Below, piece after piece: positions 7,535-16,327 of a stretch of DNA of 64,000 bases (the stretch's first letter is position 1; every line of letters starts with the position of its first letter). Below the pieces are notes generated by a model. The model saw nothing but the letters and a program-made list of their open reading frames with translations, was not told the DNA's origin and searched no databases. The DNA comes from JAKFWF01 sp963741505 (lineage in GTDB: Bacteria > Pseudomonadota > Alphaproteobacteria > Rhizobiales > Hyphomicrobiaceae). The stretch lies in the NCBI GenBank assembly GCA_963741505.1, contig CAVUIJ010000011.1, positions 115,135-179,134 of the forward strand, given 5' to 3'. The position numbers and the translations under genes are program-made.

Positions 7535-9310
7535 ATGCGCATGACAACCGAAGAGGCGTTCGTGAAGGTGCTGCAGATGCATGGCATTGAACACGCCTTC
7601 GGCATCATCGGCTCGGCCTTCATGCCGATCTCGGACCTGTTCCCGAAGGCGGGCATCACCTTCTGGGACGTCGCCCACGAGTGCAACGGCGGCTACATCT
7701 GCGACGGTTATACCCGTGCCTCCGGCAAGATCGGCATGTGCATCGCCCAGAACGGCCCCGGCATCACCAACTTCGTCACCGCGGTCAAGACCGCCTACTG
7801 GAACCACACGCCGATGCTGCTCGTCACGCCGCAGGCGGCCAACAAGACGATCGGCATGGGCGGCTTCCAGGAAGTCGAGCAGATGGCGCTGTTTCGCGAC
7901 ATGGTCTGCTACCAGGAGGAAGTGCGCGATCCCTCCCGCATCGCCGAGGTGCTCAATCGTGTCATCCTGAAGTCGAAGCGACTGTCGGCGCCGGCGCAGA
8001 TCAACGTGCCGCGCGACTACTGGACCCAGGTCATCGACATCGCAATGCCGGCGATCGTCGAGTTCGAGCGCCCGGCCGGCGGCGCCGCGGCCATCGCGGA
8101 AGCGGCGAAGCTGCTGTCGGACGCCAAGTTTCCGGTGATCCTGTCCGGCGCCGGCGTCGTCATCGGCAACGCCATCCCCGATTGCGTGGCGCTGGCCGAG
8201 AAGCTCGATGCGCCGGTGTGCTCGGGCTACCAGCACAACGACAGTTTCCCCGGCAGCCATCGCCTCGCCTGCGGCCCGCTCGGCTACAACGGCTCCAAGG
8301 CTGCGATGGAGCTGATCGCCAAGGCCGACGTGGTGCTGGCGCTCGGCACCCGCCTCAACCCGTTCTCGACGCTGCCCGGCTACGGCATCGACTATTGGCC
8401 GAAGAACGCCAAGGTGATCCAGGTCGACATCAACGCCGATCGCATCGGCTTGACCAAGCCGGTCACCGTCGGCATCTGCGGCGATGCCAAGCAGGTCGCC
8501 CAGCAGATCCTGGCCAAGCTGACGCCGACCGCCGGCAACGCCGGCCGCGAGGAGCGCAAGGCGCTGATCCACAAGACCAAGTCGGCGTGGCTGCAGGCAC
8601 TGTCCGGCATGGATCACGAGGACGATGATCCGGGCACCACCTGGAACGAGCGCGCCCGAAGCAAGGACCCGCAGCGGATGTCGCCGCGCCAGGCCTGGCG
8701 GGCAATCCAGGCCGGCCTGCCGAAGGATGCGATCATCTCGTCCGACATCGGCAACAACTGCGCCATCGGCAACGCTTATCCGAGCTTCGAGCAGGGCCGG
8801 AAATACCTGTCCCCCGGCCTGTTCGGTCCGTGCGGCTACGGCTTCCCGTCGATCATCGGCGCCAAGATCGGCTGCCCGGACACGCCGGTGGTCGGCTTCG
8901 CCGGCGACGGCGCTTTCGGCATCTCGATGAGTGAAATGAGCTCGATCGGCCGCGAGGAATGGCCGGGCATCACAATGGTCGTCTTTCGCAACTACCAGTG
9001 GGGTGCGGAGAAGCGCAATTCGACACTGTGGTACGACGACAATTTCGTCGGCACCGAGCTCGACCCGCATCTGTCCTACGCCAAGGTAGCGGAAGGCTGT
9101 GGCCTCAAGGGCGTGACTGTGCGCACCCAGCCGGAGCTGACGGCGGCGCTGAAGGAAGCCTGCGAAGCGCAGAAGAAGCGGGTGACGACCTTCATCGAGG
9201 TCATCCTCAACCAGGAATTGGGCGAGCCGTTCCGCCGCGACGCCATGAAGAAGCCGGTCGAGGTCGCCGGCATTTCCAAGGCCGACATGCGCCCGCAGAA
9301 GGTCGACTGA
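7535..9310 (+). CDS. xsc: sulfoacetaldehyde acetyltransferase
   Basis: A ThDP-dependent enzyme that splits sulfoacetaldehyde with phosphate into acetyl phosphate and sulfite, the desulfonation step for taurine, isethionate or sulfoacetate. It has 591 residues, the usual Xsc length. The N-terminal pyrimidine domain carries HECNGGYICDGY and ANKTIGMGGFQEVEQM. The C-terminal ThDP site carries GDGAFGISMSEM followed by RNYQWGAEKRN, as in Xsc rather than acetolactate synthase. The ATG at 7535 follows AAGGA nine bases upstream. It is divergent from sauS, so the sulfonate substrate probably enters as sulfoacetate. No phosphate acetyltransferase or sulfite exporter is adjacent. Confidence 0.95.
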   Translation: MRMTTEEAFVKVLQMHGIEHAFGIIGSAFMPISDLFPKAGITFWDVAHECNGGYICDGYTRASGKIGMCIAQNGPGITNFVTAVKTAYWNHTPMLLVTPQAANKTIGMGGFQEVEQMALFRDMVCYQEEVRDPSRIAEVLNRVILKSKRLSAPAQINVPRDYWTQVIDIAMPAIVEFERPAGGAAAIAEAAKLLSDAKFPVILSGAGVVIGNAIPDCVALAEKLDAPVCSGYQHNDSFPGSHRLACGPLGYNGSKAAMELIAKADVVLALGTRLNPFSTLPGYGIDYWPKNAKVIQVDINADRIGLTKPVTVGICGDAKQVAQQILAKLTPTAGNAGREERKALIHKTKSAWLQALSGMDHEDDDPGTTWNERARSKDPQRMSPRQAWRAIQAGLPKDAIISSDIGNNCAIGNAYPSFEQGRKYLSPGLFGPCGYGFPSIIGAKIGCPDTPVVGFAGDGAFGISMSEMSSIGREEWPGITMVVFRNYQWGAEKRNSTLWYDDNFVGTELDPHLSYAKVAEGCGLKGVTVRTQPELTAALKEACEAQKKRVTTFIEVILNQELGEPFRRDAMKKPVEVAGISKADMRPQKVD

Positions 9311-9678
9311 GACGGTCGATTGATCAGCCCTTGCCGGCGCCAGGCGGCGAGCGATCGCCCCGCAGCCGTTGCGAAAGTGCAATGTCGACGCAGCTCGAGC
9401 GATGCGCTCGTCCCGGCTTCGACCTGGATGGGCTTGCGGCTGACCGCGGTCCAGCGGCGAGGCGCGCCCTGGCGCACGAGCCGTTGCGTGGTGCATCGTC
9501 GCGTTCGACAAGGCGTGGGCCGAAGGTGGATCGGTCGAGCGGTCCAGGAGAAAAATGCGAATTTCGCAAGGCGACGGTCGCTTTAACCTAGTTTGTTCAG
9601 TGTGCTTGTCCTGCTGCGATCGGCCATTTACCCATCTGTCCAGCGATTTTCGGCCCCCACTGATTGACTGTCACGAAT
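9311..9678. other. intergenic gap after xsc
   Basis: About 370 bases without a supported gene. The only structure noticed is a 13-base palindrome, TGCGAATTTCGCA, at 9556-9568. A TTG at 9664 is in frame with the bactofilin gene and could extend it by five residues. Confidence 0.4.
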
Positions 9679-10239
9679 ATGGCATTTCGAAAAGCGTCGC
9701 GAATTTTGGTGGACGGGCGGCCCGTCGCACCAGACAGCACCGTGTCGCCACCGGCCGCGCCGGCGCACGGCCAAAACGTCGGCAAGGTGCCTCCGGCTTC
9801 CGCAGGCTCGGCAAGAAGCGCGACCGCTGTGGACGCCAGCCGGATCGTTACGATCGGTCCGGGCACAGCGATCAAGGGCGAAATCTGGGATTGTGCCACA
9901 TGCGAGGTGCACGGGTATTTCGAAGGTACGCTGGCCTCGGCCGAGATCAATCTCCACGAGAGCGGTGAAATCAGAGGGTCGGCCATCGCTAGGAACGCGG
10001 TTATCCAAGGCAGATTGACCGGCGATCTCGTCGTTCGCGATTTCGTCGACATCAAGAGCACCGGCGCCGTCGATGGCAAGCTCGTCTACTCGAGCCTCGC
10101 GCTGGAGACCGGCGGCAGCATCAACGGGACGCTCCAACTCCAGGACCCGAAGTCGTTCGACGCAAGCTATGAGGGGCTGGCGGATGGGGCAAGCGCCAGC
10201 ACCATAGGCCAGACCGACGATCTGGAATCGCGGCAGTGA
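9679..10239 (+). CDS. bactofilin (polymer-forming cytoskeletal protein)
   Basis: A 186-residue protein whose middle (about residues 50-150) is a bactofilin beta-helix core, recognisable from the repeating hydrophobic/glycine pattern in segments such as IGPGTAIKGEI, GEIRGSAIARNAVIQG and LVVRDFVDIKSTG. The flanks are disordered and rich in Ala, Pro and Ser. Bactofilins self-assemble into nucleotide-free filaments that position envelope enzymes. The internal Cys pair (WDCATCEV) is a common variant. An upstream TTG at 9664 is possible. The next gene starts 10 bases downstream and encodes a membrane protein, suggesting a pair. Confidence 0.85.
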   Translation: MAFRKASRILVDGRPVAPDSTVSPPAAPAHGQNVGKVPPASAGSARSATAVDASRIVTIGPGTAIKGEIWDCATCEVHGYFEGTLASAEINLHESGEIRGSAIARNAVIQGRLTGDLVVRDFVDIKSTGAVDGKLVYSSLALETGGSINGTLQLQDPKSFDASYEGLADGASASTIGQTDDLESRQ

Positions 10240-10249
10240 ATGCGGGGCC

Positions 10250-11443
10250 ATGACTGAAATACAATCGACCGTGGTCGTGATTGCCTGCTGGGTGATTGCA
10301 GCAGCTTACTTCAGTCTGATTCCGCGATGTCATGTGCGCGCACGTGCCGATTGGGCAAATTCGAACTCGATTTGGCGGCACTTGCTGGGTTTCAATCACG
10401 CGATCCGGCATATTGCCTGCGCCGTTTTGATATCTGCGGTCGCATTGCAGGCGTTTCCCGTTGCAAGCCTGGCGCCGTGGCTGCCTCGGGTCGCCGGAAA
10501 TGACTATTGGCTGTCCTTGCTGATTACTCGATCTGACGGCAGCGAATTGCCTGCAGTATTGGCTCTGGCCGCGGCCTTGACAATCATTGTGAGCAGGCGC
10601 CTGACGCTACGCAGTCTCAGGGCCGATGTCGTCGAGCCTCAGGCGCACGAGCGCAATCTGCTTCGGTTGCAAGCGTCTGTCGGTGAACTGCCGTCGCCAA
10701 TGGCCGGCGAATCGCAAATCGCTGTGGTCATGCAAGCGCGGTCGCGCGCCCCGGGGCGCGCATGGGGGAAATCATCACTCACGGCCGCACTCGTTGCCCT
10801 CTGGGGTCTGTGCCTTCCAATTCCGATAGGGTATCCGCAGGGCGCCGGGCTCGCCCAGAAATTGTCGAATGAACTCCCGGCCGGCGCCGCGATCAAGTCG
10901 TCGACCGAGGCAGAGCCGCCGCCGCAAGGAGCAAGCGACGCATACGCGGCCGCGGACGAAGGGGCTAAAACCAACAACGCAGCCAATGCTGCGGCGCCGG
11001 TCCGCGCCCTTGCACCCATGCAGCGGTCCGAGAATGAGGCGCCGGCCGCGGCCGGGCCGCAATGGCGCCTGCTTGATAGAAGACTGGACGCCGATGCGAG
11101 TAGGCTCGAGGCGGATTATCAAACGTTGCGAGGTTGCCTGGAAGGCAAGAAGCTGGGCGACAACCCGAAATGCCGGAAATATGCGTCTGAAGCGATACTG
11201 TTTGCGCGGGTTCAGGAATTGATTGCATCCGGGAGTATAGCTCAGGCGCGCGAAATCCTGTTTATGCTGGCTGACAGGGGATCGTCGCGCGCGGCGCTGG
11301 TGCTCGGCAGTACGTTCGATGCTCTGAGCTTGCGGCAGCGCGGTTTGGACCCGACGGTTGGCGATGTCGGCCAAGCCAGATTCTGGTATCGGCGCGCTCA
11401 CGAGTTGGAATTACCGAATGGCGTTGGTAAGTATTCACGGTAA
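10250..11443 (+). CDS. membrane protein with periplasmic/linker region and C-terminal helical repeat, hypothetical
   Basis: A 397-residue protein starting at ATG 10250, ten bases after the bactofilin stop. Hydrophobic segments lie near residues 7-25, 55-75 and 100-115, with another near 178-195. A low-complexity Ala/Glu/Pro linker covers about 200-265. The last 110 residues form a helical region resembling a Sel1/TPR-like unit, with AREILFMLADRGSSRAALVLG and GQARFWYRRAHELE. Proteins with this layout are seen near bactofilins, but no catalytic motif is present. Its GC is lower than that of its neighbours, so acquisition is possible. Confidence 0.6.
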   Translation: MTEIQSTVVVIACWVIAAAYFSLIPRCHVRARADWANSNSIWRHLLGFNHAIRHIACAVLISAVALQAFPVASLAPWLPRVAGNDYWLSLLITRSDGSELPAVLALAAALTIIVSRRLTLRSLRADVVEPQAHERNLLRLQASVGELPSPMAGESQIAVVMQARSRAPGRAWGKSSLTAALVALWGLCLPIPIGYPQGAGLAQKLSNELPAGAAIKSSTEAEPPPQGASDAYAAADEGAKTNNAANAAAPVRALAPMQRSENEAPAAAGPQWRLLDRRLDADASRLEADYQTLRGCLEGKKLGDNPKCRKYASEAILFARVQELIASGSIAQAREILFMLADRGSSRAALVLGSTFDALSLRQRGLDPTVGDVGQARFWYRRAHELELPNGVGKYSR

Positions 11444-11540
11444 ATCATTCAATTTCTCGACTTTTCTCCGAGTTAAATGATTTTGTGACGCAATCAGCGG
11501 TTCGCGCTTTTCGGATTTCAAAGAACATCGAGTTTGCAGA

Positions 11541-11939
11541 ATGTTTAATGTGTGGCCATTGCTGGTCATTATGGTCGCCGCCTTGCTCACCGGCTGCGCC
11601 ACCGCCAATTCCCACACCGATGCCGAGGACCTGGCGCTGGCGAACGCGCGCCGTGCCAACCCCGCGCCGGTTCGTGTCGAAGGCGCGCCGCGTCCGGCTG
11701 TGCAGCAGGCGGGGCAGCCCCGCATCGCTCCGATCTTGCTGGCGAAAGCGGAGCGGCCGAAGTGCGAGACCGCATCTTCGGGTTTCCAGGCGCAACTGCG
11801 CAAAGACGACGAAGTTGTCGTCGATCCGGTGCTGGTCGACGCCGCGCGCCTCGAAACCGAGCGGGATTGCTACAGGAAAGCGGAGCACAAAGTGCGCACC
11901 CGCCTGCACCGGCTGATCGACGCGGTCAACCGCCACTGA
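11541..11939 (+). CDS. putative lipoprotein, hypothetical
   Basis: A 132-residue protein with a lipoprotein signal peptide: a hydrophobic stretch from residue 4, followed by the lipobox LLTGC with the modified Cys at about residue 19. The mature part is polar and ends in a basic helix, HKVRTRLHRLIDAVNRH. No domain was recognised. It probably sits in the inner or outer membrane facing the periplasm. Confidence 0.65.
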   Translation: MFNVWPLLVIMVAALLTGCATANSHTDAEDLALANARRANPAPVRVEGAPRPAVQQAGQPRIAPILLAKAERPKCETASSGFQAQLRKDDEVVVDPVLVDAARLETERDCYRKAEHKVRTRLHRLIDAVNRH

Positions 11940-12094
11940 CCGGGCCTGACCTCAATCAGGCCTCTAGCCCGTCATGTCCGCTGCGCATATGGGCCACCGA
12001 GAGGGTGACCCGCCCCGACGTGCATCACCACGGATTGCAGCATCCAGCGCTTCGTGGTGAAGTTCGATATCCGTCCGTCGCGCGAGGATGCCGC

Positions 12095-13036
12095 ATGAGC
12101 CTTGGAGCCCTGTTCCAGTCGTCGAGCCGCGGGACTTTTCTCGACGCGGACGGTGCCTTGCCGGCAGATGTGCCCAAAGGCGCCGTCGCGGTCGTCGGCA
12201 TACCGGGCGCCACGCCCTACAAATCGGCCGGCGCCTATTGCGCGGCGGCTCCGGCGAGGATCAGGGCGGCGAGCGCCAACTACGCCGCCAACCGCACGCA
12301 CTACGATTTCGATCTCGGCGAGGCGCTGATGCCGCCGGGGCGCGTGCTGGTCGACTGCGGCGACGTCGAGTTCGACGACCGCGACTTCGCCGGCAATCGC
12401 GCCCGGATCGGGCAGGTGGCGGCGACGCTGCTGGCGCGCGGCGCGCTGCCGCTGGTGCTCGGCGGCGACGACAGCGTGCAGATCCCGGTGATCGAGGCGT
12501 TCGCCAGGCGCGGCGACATCACAATCGTGCAGATCGATGCCCACATCGACTGGCGCGACGAGGTGCAGGCCGAGCGCTTGGGCCTGTCGAGCACCATGCG
12601 GCGGGCGTCGGAGATGCCGGGCGTCAAGGCCATCGTGCAGGTCGGCGCCCGTGGCATCGGCAGCGCGCGGCCGTCCGACGTCGCCGATGCGCGTGCCTGG
12701 GGCGCGACGCTGGTCGATATGCGAACGCTGCGTGCCAAGGGACCGGCAGCGGCGATCGAGGCGGTGCCGGAAGGCCGGCCGGTGGTCGTCTGCCTCGATG
12801 TCGACGGCCTCGACCCGAGCGTGATGCCAGGCGTCATCGCGCCGTCTCCAGGTGGGCTCGGCTACGGCGACGTGGTCGAGCTGCTGCACGGCGTCGCCCG
12901 CCGGGCGCCGATCGCCGGTTTCAACATCGTCGAGTTCGTGCCGCAGAACGACCCGACCGGTGTGGCCGCCGCGATCGTCAGCCGCCTCGCCAAGCTCGGG
13001 CTCGGCTTTCTGGCTGGCGGTCGGCGGGCCGGGTGA
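12095..13036 (+). CDS. arginase/agmatinase family ureohydrolase
   Basis: A 313-residue ureohydrolase-fold protein; the family cleaves guanidino compounds such as agmatine to an amine and urea using two manganese ions. The metal motifs are visible as GGDDSVQIP (about residue 128), IDAHIDWRDE (about 147) and CLDVDGLDPSVMPG (about 233). In the first motif the usual metal-ligand His (GGDHS) is Asp. This variant may be common to a subgroup, so loss of activity cannot be assumed. The substrate is unknown. It is convergent with the metallophosphoesterase gene, with only three bases between the stops. Confidence 0.8.
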   Translation: MSLGALFQSSSRGTFLDADGALPADVPKGAVAVVGIPGATPYKSAGAYCAAAPARIRAASANYAANRTHYDFDLGEALMPPGRVLVDCGDVEFDDRDFAGNRARIGQVAATLLARGALPLVLGGDDSVQIPVIEAFARRGDITIVQIDAHIDWRDEVQAERLGLSSTMRRASEMPGVKAIVQVGARGIGSARPSDVADARAWGATLVDMRTLRAKGPAAAIEAVPEGRPVVVCLDVDGLDPSVMPGVIAPSPGGLGYGDVVELLHGVARRAPIAGFNIVEFVPQNDPTGVAAAIVSRLAKLGLGFLAGGRRAG

Positions 13037-13039
13037 CGA

Positions 13040-13912
13040 TCAGATCGCCGGCTGGATCGGCTGCGACCTTGCCGGCGCAATCGCGGGCTTCAAGGTCAGT
13101 GCGCGCGGCCGTAATCGCTTGCCCATCGCCGCCCGCTCCGCAGCCGGCAGGATGTCGAGGCTCGGCCACAGGCCGGTGACCAGGGTGCGGGCGTAGTCGT
13201 TGGCGTGGCCGGATCGGCGCATTGCCGCCGCCGCCGCGTCGTGATCATAGGTGAGCCGCCGGGTCTCGAGCTTGACGCCGCCGGCTGTCGCTGTGATCAG
13301 GCCGAACCAGGTACCCGGCGTGCCGTCGTTGGCCGGCATGCCGATGACGCCCGGGTTGAACCAGATGCGGCGGCCGGCCTTGGCGATGAACGGCAGCCCC
13401 GAATGTCCCGCAACGATGACATCGGCGCCGCCGGCTGCGGTTTCCTCGCGCAGCGTCGCCATCTGCGACGCGAAGATGAACTTGTTGGTCTGCGCCACGC
13501 CGCCGTGGATCACCTGAAAGGTCGTGCCGGCATAGCGAAACCGCAGCGTCGCCGGCAGTGCCGCCATCCACCGGCGCGTGGCGTCCGATGCCCGCGCGTT
13601 GGCGTACGGATACCAGCCCTTGGCGAGCAGATCGCAGGCGCTGCCTTCTTCGAAGCCGCAAGCGCAATCAGTGCTGCCCGCGGCTAGCTGCTCCTCGCAG
13701 TTGCCGGCGACGACGCGGATGCCCCAGTCGCGCACCAGGTCGGCCGTTGCCTCGGGCTCGGCGCAGTAGGCGACGACATCGCCGGTGCAGATGACGCGAT
13801 CCGGTGCGATGCCGAGGCGATCGGCCTCGGCCCGCATTGCAGTGGTGGCGGCAAGGTTCGAATAGGGCCCGCCAAAGACGAGCAGCGGTTGGTATCCGTC
13901 GAGGTCGATCAT
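13040..13912 (-). CDS. metallophosphoesterase family protein
   Basis: A calcineurin-like phosphoesterase of 290 residues. Visible motifs are TGDVVAYC (GD), VAGNCEEQ (GNHE-like with Cys in place of His), VIHGGV, and VAGHSGLPF (GHT-like). The first DxH motif is replaced by LVFGGPYSN, so two expected metal ligands are missing. Members with this pattern are treated as YfcE/MJ0936-like phosphodiesterases, but the substrate is unknown. The ATG at 13912 is chosen; a TTG at 13948 would add 12 residues and nearly touch the next gene. Confidence 0.75.
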   Translation of the reverse strand: MIDLDGYQPLLVFGGPYSNLAATTAMRAEADRLGIAPDRVICTGDVVAYCAEPEATADLVRDWGIRVVAGNCEEQLAAGSTDCACGFEEGSACDLLAKGWYPYANARASDATRRWMAALPATLRFRYAGTTFQVIHGGVAQTNKFIFASQMATLREETAAGGADVIVAGHSGLPFIAKAGRRIWFNPGVIGMPANDGTPGTWFGLITATAGGVKLETRRLTYDHDAAAAAMRRSGHANDYARTLVTGLWPSLDILPAAERAAMGKRLRPRALTLKPAIAPARSQPIQPAI

Positions 13913-13949
13913 GCCGCCACGACTAGCCGCTTCCTGCAGCCCCGCCAAG

Positions 13950-15659
13950 TCACGGCGGCGTGACCGCCAGCCCCCAATGCGTAAACAGCAGTGTGATCAG
14001 CTTTTCGGTTCGTGTTCGCACCACCAGCGGCGTCCAATGGGCGTAGTCGGCGGCTTCCGAGGTCAGGCGGAAATTGCGCCGGTCGACCTCGATGCACTTC
14101 TTCAGGACTTGGCGTTTGACCGGCCAGTCCTTGGTGTCGGCCTCGCGATTGCGCTTGCCGGTCAACAGCGTGAGATTGCCCAGCCGGTCGGCATGATCCT
14201 TGATGCCGTCGAGGCCGCCGAACGACTTGAGCCACTGTCGGTCCTTCGGCGGTTTGCGCGGCAGCACGTGCTCGACCGTGATCAGCTCGCCGTCGATGAA
14301 GCCGGGATCTTCGCCCATCTCGAGGCACAGGCGGCGCAGCACCACCTTGCTCATGTGCTTGAAGTAGAAGGTGCGGCTGCGCAGGATCGCCAGTGCCTCG
14401 GCAAGCATCTTGTCGCTGATCTCGAACTCCGGCCACTCGTCGACCGGGCTCGCTTGGCCGATGGCGCTGGTGAGCTGGATGAAGCGCAGCTCCTGCTCGT
14501 GCGGATCGGTGCCGGCGAGCCGCATAATCCAGGCCAGCCGGTCGAGGCGGGCGAAGAAGTGCTCGGTCTCGCGGTGCGCCCCGTCCTTGCTGGTGAGCCA
14601 GGCGAGCGCCGGTGCCACCCACTGGCGATGGTCCAGCCAGCTCAGCACATCGATGTGCTTGCGGATGAGGCCGGCCAGCATGCCGGCGCCGATCTGGCGC
14701 TCGTCGAGGCGGCGCATGGCATCAGCGTGCGGGCGAAAAATCGTCTTCATGAAACCAATGCCGTCGCGGTTGAGCGCGTAGAGCTGCTGCAGCTCGCCCT
14801 CCAGCGGCTTGGCCGAGCGCTTTTGGATGCGCTGCGTGCGCAAGTGCACGAGCAGCTCGGCGAGGCGCTCGTTGCCGAGCTGGGCCTGCACGGTCTCCCA
14901 GATCCGGGCAGCTTCCTCCTGCTGCTCCTTCGGCATCGAGTAGATGATCGCGATCTTGGCCTGTTCGCTGGCGTCGTGCGGCAGGCGGGTGGTCTGCTGC
15001 ACTCCAAGCATCGACCAGGCCTCGTCCTCATCGTCGACTTCGACGATGACGAAGTGGCAATGCTTGAGCAGGAAATCGCTGAATTGCTGCCGCCTGGCCG
15101 GCGGCAATTTGGCTGGACTGAGGATGTCGTGCAACCGGTCGCGGTTGTCGATCAGGTTGCGTTCGGCCGGCGTCAGATCGGCGAGGTCTTCGGTCGGATC
15201 GGTGAGCGTGGCACCAGGTTGCTGGACGTAGCGCTCGAAGAACTCCGCCATCTGCGGCTGGGTGACGAGCCGCCAGGCCGGCCGCGCGTCGCCGCTGTCG
15301 GCGAAGCTGATCAGCGAATGCAAGCGCTGCTGCTCGACGGCGCGGTCGGACGACGACATCGTGACGTCACCGGCGGCGATGTCGCGCAGGACTGCGAACA
15401 GCATCGCGAGGGTGATGGCGCGCTGGTGGCCGTCGACGAGGGCTACTCTGTCGGCAGCGGGCTGGCCGGCCAGATGGATGTGGCCAAGACTGTAGCGGCG
15501 CTGCGGTTCCGACATCGCCGCGCGCACGTCGGTGACCAGGCGCAGCACATTATCCTCGCGCCAGGCGTAGGCGCGCTGGAACCACGGCAGCTCGATGACG
15601 CGGCGCTGCTGGAAGAAGTCCTCGACGGTGGACACCGAAGCGCGGATGAACTCGGGCAT
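13950..15659 (-). CDS. DUF262 and HNH (DUF1524) protein, GmrSD-like
   Basis: A 569-residue protein with the two-part layout of GmrSD-type modification-dependent restriction enzymes. The N-terminal DUF262 domain (about residues 10-110) has LPWFQRAYAWREDNV, YSLGHIHLAG and ALVDGHQRAITLAML, matching the family pattern DGQQRxxTL with His for one Gln. The C-terminal DUF1524 HNH-type nuclease (about 465-530) has VEHVLPRKPP followed by LGNLTLLTGKRNRE. Such proteins cut DNA carrying modified cytosines and protect against phage. No methylase or second subunit lies beside it, so it would act alone. The ATG at 15659 starts the conserved part; upstream codons look non-coding. Confidence 0.8.
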   Translation of the reverse strand: MPEFIRASVSTVEDFFQQRRVIELPWFQRAYAWREDNVLRLVTDVRAAMSEPQRRYSLGHIHLAGQPAADRVALVDGHQRAITLAMLFAVLRDIAAGDVTMSSSDRAVEQQRLHSLISFADSGDARPAWRLVTQPQMAEFFERYVQQPGATLTDPTEDLADLTPAERNLIDNRDRLHDILSPAKLPPARRQQFSDFLLKHCHFVIVEVDDEDEAWSMLGVQQTTRLPHDASEQAKIAIIYSMPKEQQEEAARIWETVQAQLGNERLAELLVHLRTQRIQKRSAKPLEGELQQLYALNRDGIGFMKTIFRPHADAMRRLDERQIGAGMLAGLIRKHIDVLSWLDHRQWVAPALAWLTSKDGAHRETEHFFARLDRLAWIMRLAGTDPHEQELRFIQLTSAIGQASPVDEWPEFEISDKMLAEALAILRSRTFYFKHMSKVVLRRLCLEMGEDPGFIDGELITVEHVLPRKPPKDRQWLKSFGGLDGIKDHADRLGNLTLLTGKRNREADTKDWPVKRQVLKKCIEVDRRNFRLTSEAADYAHWTPLVVRTRTEKLITLLFTHWGLAVTPP

Positions 15660-15961
15660 GGGGACACTAACTCGGAAATTTCGGCTGAAGCGCGCGGCAC
15701 CAGGTCTGGCGCTCTCGGACTTCGGTTGTGGCAAGCACCTGGGTTGCGTGTGGTCTGTGCGGATCGTTCGTGCTCGTCCGGAAATCGAACGGCGACGGTT
15801 GATCATACAATTTGAACTCGGCAACGGGGAAGGGCGAGGAAGCAACAGTCAGATGACAAACAAGGTTCATTGGCGTAAGCCGCTGGCACAATCAATTGAA
15901 CGTCGTATCGCATCTCGCTGACAAGCCGCGAAAAACAGGAAGCTGAGTTTGGTCTTCAACA
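15660..15961. other. intergenic gap between divergent genes
   Basis: About 300 bases between the GmrSD-like gene and the DUF952 gene, which diverge. It should hold both promoters, but no clear -35/-10 pair or inverted repeat was recognised. Confidence 0.3.
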
Positions 15962-16327
15962 ATGAACGCTGAGCGTCTGAGGCTGGGTCGCATTTATAAG
16001 CTTTGCCGCGCCGACGAATGGACGGCGGCGGTGGCGTGCGGCAACTATACCGGTTCTGCCGACGACGCGCGAGATGGATTTATCCATTTCTCGACCGGAG
16101 CGCAGCTGGCGCAAACGGCGCGGCGCCATTTCGCGGGCCGGACCGATCTGGTGCTGGTCGCGTTCGATGCGGCGAGCCTCGGGCCCGAATTGAAGTGGGA
16201 GCAGTCGCGCGGTGGCGAACTGTTCCCGCATCTCCATGCGGTGCTGCCGACGGCGAAAGCGCTGTGGGTGAAGCCGATCGAGCTCGATGCTGCCGGCGCT
16301 CCGGTGGTGCCCGAAGGAGTGACCTGA
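15962..16327 (+). CDS. DUF952 domain-containing protein
   Basis: A 121-residue protein that is DUF952 over its whole length: IYKLCRADEW near the start, DGFIHFSTGAQLAQTARRHF in the middle and GGELFPHLHAVLP late. The fold resembles ADP-ribosyltransferase-like folds, but no reaction is established. Its stop overlaps the pyrD start by one base (TGATG), so the two are translationally coupled, an arrangement frequent in alphaproteobacteria. Confidence 0.85.
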   Translation: MNAERLRLGRIYKLCRADEWTAAVACGNYTGSADDARDGFIHFSTGAQLAQTARRHFAGRTDLVLVAFDAASLGPELKWEQSRGGELFPHLHAVLPTAKALWVKPIELDAAGAPVVPEGVT

